This document shows positions 30,708 to 40,045 of a DNA stretch of 64,000 nt, one piece after another. Origin of the DNA: JAEZBP01 sp963832725 (GTDB lineage Bacteria; Myxococcota_A; Polyangia; Polyangiales; Sandaracinaceae); the NCBI GenBank assembly GCA_963832725.1, contig CAWHVG010000001.1, positions 744,001-808,000 of the forward strand, written 5' to 3'. The position numbers and the translations under genes were made by a program. Each line of letters starts with the position of its first letter. The stretch's first letter is position 1. The notes under the pieces are model-generated. The model made no database searches. It saw only the letters and a program-made list of their open reading frames with translations, and had not been told where the DNA came from.

Positions 30708-31531
30708 GCCGGACGCCCCGGCGTCCGAAGGACCTCGTCACGGCGGTCTTGGAGGAGCTCGTCTCCCCCGAGGCCGCCGCGCTCATGATCGCGCGCGATG
30801 CCAAGCCCGAGCTCTCGGTCGACACGGAGCTCGCGCGCATCGACGCGCTCGTCGAGGAGCTGGGCGAGCTCGACCCGAGCGCGCCGCCCCGCGAGCAGGC
30901 GCGGGCGCTGACGAGCCACCTCTTCGAGCGGCTCGGCTTCCACGGCAACGAGGACGACTACTTCGATCCGAAGAACAGCTATCTCGACGACGTGCTGAGC
31001 CGGCGGACGGGCATCCCGCTCACGCTGACGGTCGTGCTGGCCGCGGTCGGGCGGCGAGCCGGGGTGCAGGTGGAGGGGATTGGGTTCCCGGGTCACTTCC
31101 TGGCCCGTGTCGGCGGACCGGAGGGCGTGTTGGTCGACCCCTTCTTCGGCGGCCGCATCCTGGACGAGGCCGGCGTGCGCCGCCTCGCCTCGCGCATGCT
31201 GGGCAGCAGCTCGCGCCTGATGCCCGAGCACCTCGAGCCGGTCGGGCTGCGCTCCACGGTCGTGCGCATGCTGATCAACCTCAAGCACGCCCACGAGCGC
31301 AGAGGCGACCATCCGCGGGCACTCGTGGTCTGCGATCGCCTGGTGGACCTGACCAGCTCGCTCGCGTTCCGGCGCGATCGCGGTCTTCACTCACTGGCGC
31401 TCGGCGCCCACGCTGCCGCGATCGCCGACCTCGAGGCCTACCTCGAGGCGCGCGGACAGGACGCCCAGGACGCCGGTTCGGTCCGCCGCGCGCTGGAGCG
31501 GGCGCGCGACGAAGGGCCCCAGCCGAGCTGA
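30704..31531 (+). CDS. SirB1-family transglutaminase-like/TPR protein
   Basis: 275 residues from a GTG whose GTGA overlaps the pckA stop, so translation is probably coupled. The N-terminal two thirds show the SirB1 / transglutaminase-like pattern: LFERLGFHGNEDDYFDPKNSYLDDVLSRR, GIPLTLTVVLAAVGRRAG, VEGIGFPGHFLARV (the His of the Cys-His-Asp fold), LVDPFFGG. A TPR-like C-terminal part (MLINLKHAHERRGDHPRAL, DRGLHSLALGAHAAAIADLEAYL) follows. Protein function in this family is not settled. It lies between pckA and an unrelated lipoprotein gene. Confidence 0.85.
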
Positions 31532-31711
31532 CGGTCTCTCGTGCCCCGCCACCATCTCGCGCGGGTTGCAGCCTGGCCAGCTCGGCGAGCGCGACGCCGC
31601 CCGGGGCCGGACCGCGCCCCGCCGGCCGACAGGCGACCGGGAGGATTCCTGGTCAGCGCTCCGGCACGAAGAGAGCCCTTCCCCCAGACCCGTGGTGTAG
31701 CCTTCCGGGCC

Positions 31712-32317
31712 ATGCGTCGTCTGCTCGCCATCGTCGGCCTGCTCGCCACGCTCCCGTCCTGCGGCGCGAGCGTCCCCACGCGCTACGTGTTGGAGCGCGA
31801 CATCGACCACTGGTCCTACCGCCGCTATCAGCGCGTGCTCGACGTGGAGATCCCCATCGCCGGGCGCCAGGCCGTCGGCCACACCGCGACCTACGTGCGG
31901 CGGGATCCCCGAAGCCGCTCCGTGCCCTTCGCGAACGTCTTCGTGACGGTCTACGACGAAGCGGCCGGGCTCGCGGCCGCCGTCCGGGACCAGGTCCGCT
32001 CACTGGCCAGCTACGACACCGACGTCCGCGCCTACGGCGGCGGGTGGGTCTACTACCTCGACGGCGGCCCCGGCGACAGCTGGGCGCTCTGGGTTTCGGC
32101 CGCGCGCGTGGTGAAGGTGGGCGCCGGCGCCGAGCTCGATCAGGTGCCGGAAGACCTGGTCTCGGCCTACATGGGCATCTACCCGAGCGACCTGGACGAG
32201 CACGGACGCGCGCGGCCCGGCACGCTCAGCGAGGGCGACGCACCGAGCGCCGGTGGCGAAGAAGGCGAGAACGGCGAGGAGGTACCGCACTACCTCCAGG
32301 ACGACGCGCCCCGATGA
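31712..32317 (+). CDS. probable lipoprotein, unknown function
   Basis: 201 residues from ATG 31712. The N-terminus is a signal with a lipobox-like TLPSC (Cys17). The mature protein is mixed alpha/beta with YVYLERDIDHW-like charged segments, a central VRSLASYDTDVRAYGGGWVYYLDG and an acidic C-terminal tail (EEGENGEEVPHYLQDD). No family is recognised. Its stop overlaps the hisC start by 4 bp (ATGA), so the two may be co-translated although no functional link is apparent. Confidence 0.7.
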   Translation: MRRLLAIVGLLATLPSCGASVPTRYVLERDIDHWSYRRYQRVLDVEIPIAGRQAVGHTATYVRRDPRSRSVPFANVFVTVYDEAAGLAAAVRDQVRSLASYDTDVRAYGGGWVYYLDGGPGDSWALWVSAARVVKVGAGAELDQVPEDLVSAYMGIYPSDLDEHGRARPGTLSEGDAPSAGGEEGENGEEVPHYLQDDAPR

Positions 32318-33401
32318 GCGGCCCGCCCCTGCACCTCGTGAAGGAGGCGCTGCTCGAGATGGCGGCCTACCGCACACCCGCCGAGCCGCCGCCCGTGAAG
32401 CTCGACGCCAACGAGAGCCCGTGGCCTTTACCCGCGAGCGCGCGCGCCCGGCTGGCCGAGGTGCTCTCCGAAGCCGCGCTCCATCGCTACCCCGATTCTG
32501 CTCGCCCGCGACGTGAAGCGCCTACTTGCCGCGCGCCTCGGCGCGAGCCCCAGCGAGCTGGTCCTCGGCGTCGGCTCCGACGAAGTGCTCGGCCTGCTCA
32601 TGGCCGCCCTCGGCCGACCGCGCGAGGGCGCCGCGCACGCCACCCTGGTCCACCCGAGCCCGAGCTTCGTGATGATCCCCCTGACGGCGCGGGTCCACGA
32701 TCTCGAGCCCGTCGCGGTCCCGCTCTCGCCCGATTGGTCGCTGGACCGGGCGGCGATGCTCGCCGCCATCGAGGCGAAGCGGCCGAACCTCGTCTACCTC
32801 GCCACGCCGAACAACCCGACCGGCAACGCCTTCGCCGACGAGGACATCGACGCCATCGTGGAGGCCGGATCCGACGCCGTGGTGCTCGTGGACGAGGCCT
32901 ACGGCCCCTTCGCCGGCCGCAGCCGCACCGATTCTGATGACCGCCCACCCGCACGTGGTGATGCTCGGCACCCTCTCCAAGGTCGGGCTCGCGGGGTTGC
33001 GGCTCGGCTGGGCGCGCATGCACCCGGAGCTGGCAGCAGAGGTCGAGAAGGCCCGGCCGCCCTACAACCTCAACACCTACGCCCAGCTCGCGGCGCGGGT
33101 TCTCCTCGAGGAGATGCCCGGCGTGCTCGACGAGGCAGTGCAACGAATCGTCGAGGAGCGCGAGCGCGTCGCCGCCGCCCTGCATGAGCTCGGCGTGCCG
33201 GTGGTGCCCTCCGTGGCCAACTTCCTCCTCGTCGAGGTCGGCGACGCGGCTTCGGTCCACGCTGCGCTGCTCGAACGCGGCGTCGGCGTGCGGCGCTTCG
33301 CGTCCGAGCCCCGGCTCGCGCGTCATCTGCGGATCACCATCGGCACGCCCGAAGAGAACGACGCCCTGCTGAGCGCCTTTCGCGCTTCGCTGGCTTCCTG
33401 A
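32314..33401 (+). CDS. hisC: histidinol-phosphate aminotransferase (two frameshifts)
   Basis: About 361 residues after correcting two GATTC sites (32494-32498 and 32930-32934), each a probable GATC with an extra T; correction gives HRYPDLLARDVKRLL and RTDLMTAHPHVVML. PLP fold-type I aminotransferase acting on imidazole-acetol phosphate in histidine synthesis. LDANESPWPLP starts the fold, YLATPNNPTGNAF carries the Asn-Pro-Thr-Gly motif, VLVDEAYGPF the PLP Asp, LGTLSKVGLAGLRLGW the Schiff-base Lys, and RHLRITIGTPEEND closes it. ATG 32314 overlaps the lipoprotein stop. No other his genes are nearby; a broader aromatic aminotransferase role is possible. Confidence 0.88.
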
Positions 33402-33530
33402 AGGCGCAGACGCCGTTCCGGATCCGGTAGGCGGGCCGTGCTGCGAGGTGCGCAGGGGCCCTCACGCCTCGGCTCGCGGGCGGCGAGCCGGCGAACGCAC
33501 TTCTTCCATGTGGCGAGGCACTCGGCGATA

Positions 33531-34304
33531 ATGCACGCCATGGCGGCGACCCAAGGACACGGTCGACGCTGCGTCGCCTCGCTCTTGCTCCTCGTCGGGC
33601 TCGTGACGAGCGCCGGCGTGGCACGTGCGCAGGAGTGCAACGCGCACGCGAGCGACGCGGAGGTGGAGCGCGCGCGCAGCCTCTTCGTCGACGGCTCCCA
33701 CGACGTCGAGGCGTACCGTTGGTCGGACGCGATCCCGAAGTTCGAGCAGAGCTACGCCCTCTCGTGCGCCCCGTCCGCGCTCTACAACCTGGCCATGGCG
33801 CTGCGCGCGCTCGGCCGCCATCACGAGGCGCGCGACGCCTTCGATCGCCTCCTGGCGGACCACGAGGCGCTGGACGACGAGCGGCGCCGCACCGCGGAGA
33901 CCTACCGACAGGAAGAAGCCGCTCGTGTCGCGGTGCTGCTCCTGGCCGGCCTCGACCCGGACACCCATCCCGAGCTCCACTTCGACGGCGAGGACGTCGG
34001 AGACGAGGGCGAGCGCCCCATCCGCATCGAAGCGGACGCGGGCGCGCACTCGCTGATCGCGCGCATCCCCGAGCACCGGCCCTTCGTGTGGGAGGGCCGC
34101 CTCGGCGACGGACAGCACGAGACGCTCCAGGTGGTCTTCGAAGCGCTGGTCAACGGCGGCGGAGACGACTGGGTGCTCCCACTCGTCCTCAGCCTCGTGG
34201 GTGCGGCCGTCGCGGCCGGCGCGGGGGTGCTCGGCTGGTATCTCTGGGAGGACGCCCAGGTCCGCCCGCTCACGCCCAACCGGCTCGTGACGGTGGGCCA
34301 ATGA
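33531..34304 (+). CDS. secreted TPR-like protein with C-terminal membrane anchor (cassette B)
   Basis: 257 residues. A Sec signal peptide is cleaved after ...GVARA-Q. A short TPR-like helical region (YRWSDAIPKFEQSYALS, SALYNLAMALRALGRHHEARDAFDRLL) is followed by a beta-rich PEGA-like part (PELHFDGEDVGDEGERPIRIEADAGAH in outline). One C-terminal membrane helix (VLPLVLSLVGAAVAAGAGVLGW) with a 25-residue tail follows. The layout mirrors 11366-12496 of cassette A. It overlaps the next gene by 4 bp (ATGA). The function is unknown; the position suggests an envelope sensor coupled to the kinase gene at 35048. Confidence 0.8.
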   Translation: MHAMAATQGHGRRCVASLLLLVGLVTSAGVARAQECNAHASDAEVERARSLFVDGSHDVEAYRWSDAIPKFEQSYALSCAPSALYNLAMALRALGRHHEARDAFDRLLADHEALDDERRRTAETYRQEEAARVAVLLLAGLDPDTHPELHFDGEDVGDEGERPIRIEADAGAHSLIARIPEHRPFVWEGRLGDGQHETLQVVFEALVNGGGDDWVLPLVLSLVGAAVAAGAGVLGWYLWEDAQVRPLTPNRLVTVGQ

Positions 34305-34990
34305 GACGCGCCCTCGTCATCGGCGCGCTGCTCCTCTCCGGCTGCGCGCAAAACGCCGTGCTCGAGCTGCAGGTGCAGGTGCCGCCGGCCCCGGATCCGA
34401 GCACCCCGCGCTACGCGCTGGTTCAGGTCCGTCGCGCCGACGCGACCGGCTTCGGTGTGGCGTGGACCGGCGACGACCCGCCGGGCGTGGCGCTGGGTCA
34501 GCAGGCGGCTTGGGTCTGCACCAGCGTCGAGAGCCACGACGAGACCGTCGACCTCGACGTGCGAGTGCGCTTCTGCGGCAGCGCGACCTGCGACGCGCTC
34601 GGCGACGACACGGCGCCGGAGCTCCGCTACCACATCGCGCACCCCTTCTACATCGGCCGCCACACGTACTGGTCCGCGCAGATCGCCGCCGTGCCCGAGT
34701 GCATGGTCGACTCCGACTGCCCCGCGGGAGTCTGCGTCGCTGCTCGCTGCAGCTGCACGACCGACACGGACTGCTGCCCCGGTGGCGACTGCAGCGCCTG
34801 CGGCGGCTCGTCGGGGGAGCCCTGCGCGACCTGCGAAGGTCAGCCCGCATCCTGCGTGGAGCAGGTCGGCCGCTGCCAGGTCGAGGGGTGCATCCCGGGT
34901 CGCACGAACAACTTCTGCGCCGGGGATGGCCGCCACTTCTGCGAGACCAGCTCCATCGACCGCACCGAAGCCTATATGTGCGGCGGTTGA
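34301..34990 (+). CDS. Cys-rich lipoprotein of kinase cassette B
   Basis: 229 residues from ATG overlapping the previous stop. The lipobox is LLLSGC (Cys15). A beta-rich first half with a few Cys is followed by a dense Cys region (CMVDSDCPAGVCVAARCSC, CCPGGDCSACGG, CATC, CEGCIPGRTNNFCAGDG in outline) like small EGF or VWC-type disulfide modules. It occupies the same place as the lipoprotein of cassette A. The kinase start follows after 57 bp. Extracytoplasmic; ligand unknown. Confidence 0.8.
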   Translation: MRRALVIGALLLSGCAQNAVLELQVQVPPAPDPSTPRYALVQVRRADATGFGVAWTGDDPPGVALGQQAAWVCTSVESHDETVDLDVRVRFCGSATCDALGDDTAPELRYHIAHPFYIGRHTYWSAQIAAVPECMVDSDCPAGVCVAARCSCTTDTDCCPGGDCSACGGSSGEPCATCEGQPASCVEQVGRCQVEGCIPGRTNNFCAGDGRHFCETSSIDRTEAYMCGG

Positions 34991-35047
34991 GTGACGCCAC
35001 GGGGCGAGGTGGCCTTCCCGCCCGCCCCGCTGCTATCCTCCTTCGCG

Positions 35048-36796
35048 ATGGGGCAAGCCACGCCAGAGGCGACGCCCAACGTGTACGGCCGGTACGAGAC
35101 TCTCTTCCGCATCGCCGCGGGAGGGATGGCCGAAGTATATGCCGCACGCGTTCGGGGTGAAGCCGGCTTTCAGAAGCTGGTCGCGCTGAAGCGCATGCTC
35201 CCACATCTGACGGATGATGACCGTTTCGTCACGATGTTCATGGACGAAGGGCGACTGGCAGCGAACATCTCGAGCCCCAACGTCGTCTCCACCCTCGACC
35301 TCGGCCGCGCCGACGACGAATCGCTCTACCTGGTCATGGAGCTGGTCGTCGGCACGACCTTGAGCAACCTGCTACGCAACGCGGCGCGCAACGCGCAGCC
35401 GCTGCCGATCGACGTGGCCGTCGAGCTGCTCGCGCAGGCGGCGCAAGGCCTGCACGACGCACACGATGCCCGCACGCCCTTCGGCGCGCCGCTCCACATC
35501 GTCCATCGCGACGTCTCTCCGCAGAACATCCTGATCGGCACCGACGGGCGCGTGCGCATCACCGACTTCGGCGTCGCCCGGGCCATCCTCCGCCGCACGA
35601 AGACGAGCACCGGCGAGTTCAAGGGCAAGCTCAGCTACTTCTCGCCCGAGCAGTGCAGGGACAAGGACCTCGACCGCCGCTCCGACATCTTCTCGCTCGG
35701 TGTCGTCGCCTGGGAGACGTTGACCACGCGGCGGCTCTTCCACGCAGAGAACCCGCTGGCGGTGCTCGAGCGCGTCACGCGGATGGAGATCCCGCTCGCG
35801 CACGAGGTGAACCCGGCCGTCCCCCCGGAGGTGTCGGCGGTGGTGGCGACGGCGCTCGAGCGCGACCGCGAGCGTCGCTACCGCACCGCCGCGGAGTTCG
35901 CGCAAGCGCTCCGCGCGGCCTCGCGCCAGACGGCGGGCATCGCCGAGCGCGACCGCATCGCAGAGTTCGTCGGCCAGTGCGGCGGCGAGAGCCTCCGGCG
36001 GATCGAGCAGCAGCTCAAGGACAGCCTCCGGGCCGCGCCCGGCACGCCGCTACCCACCCTTCCCATCGACGACGCGAAGACCGAAATCTCGAGCGGCATC
36101 GTCTTCCGGGACGGAGACGGCGACATCAGCCCCGCCACGCCGCCTGCATCGATGATTCCGAGCACGGGCGCGTCCTTCGTGGGCATGCCGACGGAGCTCT
36201 CCGGCGCGTCCTCTCCCACCCCCGAGAGGACGCCCTCCAAGCTGCCCTACATCATCGCCGCGGTGGTGGCAGCGGCCGGCCTCGCGGCCGGCGCCGTCAT
36301 CGGGGTGATGGCCGTGATGGGCGATTGGCGCGAGACCCCCACCACCGTCCGCGTGATGCCATCCGTCGAGGACGTCCCAGGGACGGACGATGGGACCGGC
36401 ACCGCGCCCCCGGGCAGCGACGACGAAGCGCGCCCGGAGGCCCAGACGACGGACGACCCCGCAGGCGAGGCGACGCCGGTGGAGCCAGCGCCCGACGCGC
36501 CCTCGAGGCCCGAGCGTGGCAGCCGAGCGACGCCGCACAGGCCGGCTCCGCAGCGAAGCCACCGCCCCCAGCCGCACCGCACGGCCCCTTCACCACGACA
36601 CGCTTCCGAGCCGAGCGCCGCACCCCGCCCCCAGCCGGTCGCGCGGCCGCCGGCGAGCCCCCAACCCGACGCACCGACGACGGCGGCGGCTCCCCCGCGC
36701 AACGCCCCCGCGCGCAATGCCCCCACGAGCCCCACGCCCCCGCGAACGCGAGGGCTCGTCGGCGTCGACGACTTCGATTGCGACGTCTCCCACTGA
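35048..36796 (+). CDS. transmembrane Ser/Thr protein kinase (cassette B)
   Basis: 582 residues from ATG 35048. Kinase domain residues about 16-290: IAAGGMAEVY, K48 (VALKRM), D155 of HRDVSPQN, D173 of TDFGVAR, activation-segment end SYFSPEQ, RRSDIFSLGV. A juxtamembrane region, one membrane helix (YIIAAVVAAAGLAAGAVIG, about residues 397-420) and a Pro/Ala/Arg-rich tail of about 150 residues come after it, ending LVGVDDFDCDVSH. The tail is presumably periplasmic and disordered. Autophosphorylating receptor-type kinase, by analogy with myxobacterial kinases. It is the third gene of cassette B. No frameshift. Confidence 0.92.
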   Translation: MGQATPEATPNVYGRYETLFRIAAGGMAEVYAARVRGEAGFQKLVALKRMLPHLTDDDRFVTMFMDEGRLAANISSPNVVSTLDLGRADDESLYLVMELVVGTTLSNLLRNAARNAQPLPIDVAVELLAQAAQGLHDAHDARTPFGAPLHIVHRDVSPQNILIGTDGRVRITDFGVARAILRRTKTSTGEFKGKLSYFSPEQCRDKDLDRRSDIFSLGVVAWETLTTRRLFHAENPLAVLERVTRMEIPLAHEVNPAVPPEVSAVVATALERDRERRYRTAAEFAQALRAASRQTAGIAERDRIAEFVGQCGGESLRRIEQQLKDSLRAAPGTPLPTLPIDDAKTEISSGIVFRDGDGDISPATPPASMIPSTGASFVGMPTELSGASSPTPERTPSKLPYIIAAVVAAAGLAAGAVIGVMAVMGDWRETPTTVRVMPSVEDVPGTDDGTGTAPPGSDDEARPEAQTTDDPAGEATPVEPAPDAPSRPERGSRATPHRPAPQRSHRPQPHRTAPSPRHASEPSAAPRPQPVARPPASPQPDAPTTAAAPPRNAPARNAPTSPTPPRTRGLVGVDDFDCDVSH

Positions 36797-37229
36797 AGGC
36801 CCGTCGTTCTCCCGTCGCCCCGCGGTCGCTACGACGCAGCATCCGCGGGATCGGCGCTCGTCACCTTGCGTTCGCGCTACTCCTCGAGGCGGGGACCGTC
36901 TCGAATACCGGATTCGGTCCGATTGATTCGACGGCCTTCGAGCGGCGGCCGGCTCTCGCGCCGCCGACGTCGATTACGTCCGGGTCGCCGCGACGGCGCG
37001 GTCCCGGCCCACGCGGCACGCCTCACACGCCCCATCCGCCGACCCAGCGCGCCGATGTTCCCGTCGACCGCGCCGCCGGTCGCGCGCATTCCTCACCGAG
37101 TCACTCTCAGTCGCTCGGCGTACGAGCGCGAAGGGCTCGCAATGGCCCGCAGGCGCAGCGCGCCTCAGCCCCTCTTCCCACCGGAGACCCATGGCCTCGA
37201 CGGCCGGGGACGAGGACGGATGTGATAGG
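36797..37229. other. 433 bp intergenic, no gene seen
   Basis: Open frames through here have no family features and no signal peptide. It contains short AT-richer patches (about 36900-36935) that could hold a promoter for the following pair, but no element is convincing. Confidence 0.5.
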
Positions 37230-38195
37230 ATGCTGGATGTGCACTTCGACCTGTTTCGAAATGCGCTACCGGTCGCCTTCATCACGCTGAGCACGTCGAT
37301 CGCGCTGGTGACCCACGCGCAGCCTCCGCCCGACATCTCGTCCTCGACCGAGACCGCCCCGACGGACAGCGCCCCGACGGACAGCGCCCCGACGGACAGC
37401 GCCCCGACGGACAGCGCGTCCCCCACGGTTCCCGAGGATCACGCGGGCTCACCGATCACCCCGGCGCCATCCCAGCACGCGGGCGACACGCCACCGCCCG
37501 CCGCACGCTCAGCCCAAGACGTGGACGCGCCCGCGAGCCGGCCTGCTCGTCCTCCAATGGCGCCCGCTCCCTCCGCCGCGCGCCCGCCGCCCGCACGCTC
37601 GGCCGCGCTCTCTCATCCCACGAGAACGGCTCCCGCGCCTTCGAGCCGACACGGTGACGAGGAGCGCTGGCCCGGCACGCTGATCCTCGGCGCCGCGCTG
37701 CGCGGAGCCATCCCGCCGCAGACGGACTTCGACAGCGCCCTCATCGCGCACGGCTTTGGGAACGTCCAACTCGTTCCGACCCTCGTCGCCCACGCCGTCG
37801 TCCCGGTTCTCCGCTGGCTCTGGATCGGAGGTCAGATCGGCGTTCGCGGCCGCGGCTGGCCGAGCGGCACCCACGACAACCCGCCAGCGCTGCTCGCCAC
37901 GGATCTGTTGGCATTGATCCGCGCGCGCTTCCCGCTCGCCCGCTTCTTCGAGCTCGGCGCCACTGTCGGCGCAGGAATCGGCTGGATGGGCGTCAACATC
38001 GACGGCGTATGGGCCGGCGGCCTCGCGCCACGCATCAACCTGCAGGTGGACATCGCGTTTCGGACAGGGTCCGACTTCACGATCGGACCACGCATCGGAT
38101 GGGATTACTTTCGGTGGAACGGCATCAACTCGTACGGGAACACCGTCAACGCCGGCGGCCCCTACTTCGGACTGGCCGCGGAGGGGCGGCTGTGA
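37230..38195 (+). CDS. secreted, repeat-bearing outer-membrane-protein-like
   Basis: 321 residues. Signal peptide (AFITLSTSIALVTHAQ), then a low-complexity Pro/Ala/Ser/Thr linker containing four perfect APTDS repeats, then a C-terminal domain of about 180 residues with alternating hydrophobic beta strands (LILGAALRGAIPP, WLWIGGQIGVRGRGW, FELGATVGAGIGW, INLQVDIAFRTG, GPYFGLAAEGRL) that looks like a small beta-barrel. The strand-rich, aromatic-ended C-terminus fits outer-membrane insertion. ATG 37230 is used, though another Met is near. It overlaps the lipoprotein start by 4 bp (GTGA). Confidence 0.7.
   Translation: MLDVHFDLFRNALPVAFITLSTSIALVTHAQPPPDISSSTETAPTDSAPTDSAPTDSAPTDSASPTVPEDHAGSPITPAPSQHAGDTPPPAARSAQDVDAPASRPARPPMAPAPSAARPPPARSAALSHPTRTAPAPSSRHGDEERWPGTLILGAALRGAIPPQTDFDSALIAHGFGNVQLVPTLVAHAVVPVLRWLWIGGQIGVRGRGWPSGTHDNPPALLATDLLALIRARFPLARFFELGATVGAGIGWMGVNIDGVWAGGLAPRINLQVDIAFRTGSDFTIGPRIGWDYFRWNGINSYGNTVNAGGPYFGLAAEGRL
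37357..37416 (+). repeat. four perfect 15-bp repeats (coding)
   Basis: GCCCCGACGGACAGC four times in tandem, encoding APTDS in the linker of the secreted protein. Identical copies at the DNA level mean recent expansion. Confidence 0.95.
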
Positions 38196-38741
38196 GGCGG
38201 GGTTCGCGGTGGCCGTGGATCTTCGTGAGCCTGCTGCTCGGGCTCGTCGCATGCGGCCCCATCGAGACGAACTACTACGACGAGCAGTTCGAAACCGTTT
38301 GCGACGGCGCTCCCTGCGGCTGGGCTCGCACATCGGGCGAGCCGGAGCAGGCCCACTGGATCTCCACCATCCATCCGGCGATCCATGGCATCCGCCTCAG
38401 CGGCGACGTCAGCATCCGCGGTCCGGGAGGCATGGGGCCGAGTGGCCACGACCCCGCGTCGCTCTATGCGCGGATGACCGCGCGGTGCGACGAGGGCAAC
38501 CAGCTTCGCATCGACGTCTTGTTCTCCGATTCCAACGGGGTCACCTACACGGCCACCGTCAGGACGGCTCCCGCACAATCCTGGGGCGCCACCGACGATC
38601 TCCGGTTCGACCTCGGGACACCGACGTCGAATCTCGGACCTGACGCAGGTCATCCACGTGAGCATCACCAAGACGGGTACCGGCACCTGCGACGTCGACG
38701 CCTTGGTGCTGGGAAGTGACTACATCCCGGTCGCCTGCTGA
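38192..38741 (+). CDS. lipoprotein, unknown function (frameshifted)
   Basis: About 182 residues after removing one base in GAATC at 38629-38633, which then reads TPTSISDLTQVIHVSI and runs to a TGA at 38739. GTG start overlaps the previous stop (GTGA). Lipobox GLVAC (Cys19). The mature part begins GPIETNYYDEQFETVCDGAPCGW and has a jelly-roll-like strand pattern (LRIDVLFSDSNGVTYTATV), resembling carbohydrate-binding or concanavalin-type beta sandwiches; the family is not certain. Second gene of a pair whose layout repeats that of the first two genes in the kinase cassettes. Confidence 0.7.
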
Positions 38742-39226
38742 GGCCCGTCGCGGAGCTCGCTCGTCACCCCTTCGTTTCGGGGACATCCGCGGCGTCGGCG
38801 CGCGCTCCGAGAGAGGATCACTGCCTCGCACCGACGGCGAGTACCTCGTTCCGGCTTGCGTGCGAGCAGTGGAACCGTCCTCATCGTTCGCCGCTCGAAC
38901 CGCAGCGTCGTCGCGGAGCTCGTCTCGACCGCTCGAACACCGGATCGAGTCGCGGTCGCTCTCACAATCTCGTTTGATATTTCAGGTTACATTCACACCA
39001 TTCGTTGACGCGACTCTGGTGCCGCTGTGAGTGCACTCCCCAGAGTGCGGTATCGCCCTCGATTCCGCGCTAATTCGTCGACTGGCGCGCCGGTGCCTGC
39101 CGTCCTATAGCGTGCCTGCCCATCCGCGGAGCGGCCCCTTGAACGTCGGCACCTCGGTGCCTAACGAAGCACGGGTCCGCGCCCCCGCCGGCTGTGGGCA
39201 CTCCATCTTCGACGAGGAGGTATCGC
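38742..39226. other. 485 bp intergenic with an AT-rich promoter-like patch
   Basis: No gene. Positions about 38960-39012 are clearly AT-richer than their surroundings (TTTGATATTTCAGGTTACAT and following), and lie about 220 bp before the transglycosylase start. A promoter is likely there, but -35 and -10 boxes with good spacing cannot be assigned. Confidence 0.45.
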
Positions 39227-39919
39227 ATGAGTGCGTTTCACGCGGCTGGCGAGCCCCGCCCGCGGACGGCCACCTGGCGCCGCGGCCTATGGCTCGCTAC
39301 GGCCACCTCGGCGCTGACGTTGGTGACTGTCGTCATTCCGACACCGCCCACGAGAGCGCAAGGATATCGCGTAGATCCGTCCGTAACCGCGCTGGTCCGA
39401 GCCCTCGACCGCCGTATGACGGTCTGGCGCACCTCCCAACGGGTGGTCTATGTGCAACATTGTCGCAGCGCCCGCGGAGGGTGCGCGCAGCGGGTCGCGA
39501 CCTTCGCCCGGATGATCGGCGACGCCTCGCAGCACAACACCATCGACCCCTTCCTCCTGGCCGCCGTGGCCGTTCGCGAGAGCGGGATGAATCCCCTCGC
39601 GGCGGGTTCCGCCGGCGAGCGCGGGATCGTCCAACTTCACCCTCGCGGGCCGGGCGCGCGGATCCGATTCGTACGGTCCGAGTCCTACCGACGTTACTGC
39701 GAGCGGCAGACCGGCGTGTGCCAAGACGAGGTTCTCGAGGCGGGCGCCCGCCTCCTCTCTCGCAGCATCGAGCGCTGCGGGAGCGTGCGCGATGCCCTCG
39801 GCGCATACAACCGAGGCGAGTGCGGGGAAACCGATTACTCCCGCCGTGTGATGAGCGAACGACAGCGCCTGCTCCGCCTCGCCAAGGCCGACGAAGCGTC
39901 GCTCGCCACCGTGAACTGA
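39227..39919 (+). CDS. lytic-transglycosylase-like secreted protein
   Basis: 230 residues from ATG 39227 with GAGGAGG upstream. Signal peptide/anchor (LWLATATSALTLVTVVIPTPPTRA). The goose-lysozyme/SLT-like region has the catalytic Glu in AVAVRESGMNPLAAGSAGERGIVQLHP, then VLEAGARLLSRSIERCG and ALGAYNRGECGETDYSRRVM. This fits cleavage of peptidoglycan glycan strands in the envelope. The usual SLT motif GLMQ is changed to GIVQ. It stands alone, convergent with the ABC permease gene 126 bp away. Confidence 0.8.
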   Translation: MSAFHAAGEPRPRTATWRRGLWLATATSALTLVTVVIPTPPTRAQGYRVDPSVTALVRALDRRMTVWRTSQRVVYVQHCRSARGGCAQRVATFARMIGDASQHNTIDPFLLAAVAVRESGMNPLAAGSAGERGIVQLHPRGPGARIRFVRSESYRRYCERQTGVCQDEVLEAGARLLSRSIERCGSVRDALGAYNRGECGETDYSRRVMSERQRLLRLAKADEASLATVN

Positions 39920-40045
39920 TCCCCCTGGGCCCGCGGTGGAGCCCGGGCCAACGAGCAGCACGTCCCGGCTCACACGCGCGATGCGCCCCGTGTGAGCCGG
40001 AACCGAGGTCGCGCGGGCGTTTCGCCCGCTCACAGATTCGCCCGC

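Noticed and set aside
33531..38741. Biosynthetic gene cluster around the kinase and FkbM methyltransferase
   Set aside because: There are no polyketide, peptide or terpene synthases anywhere in the window, and the FkbM gene is 15 kb away from the kinase cassette.
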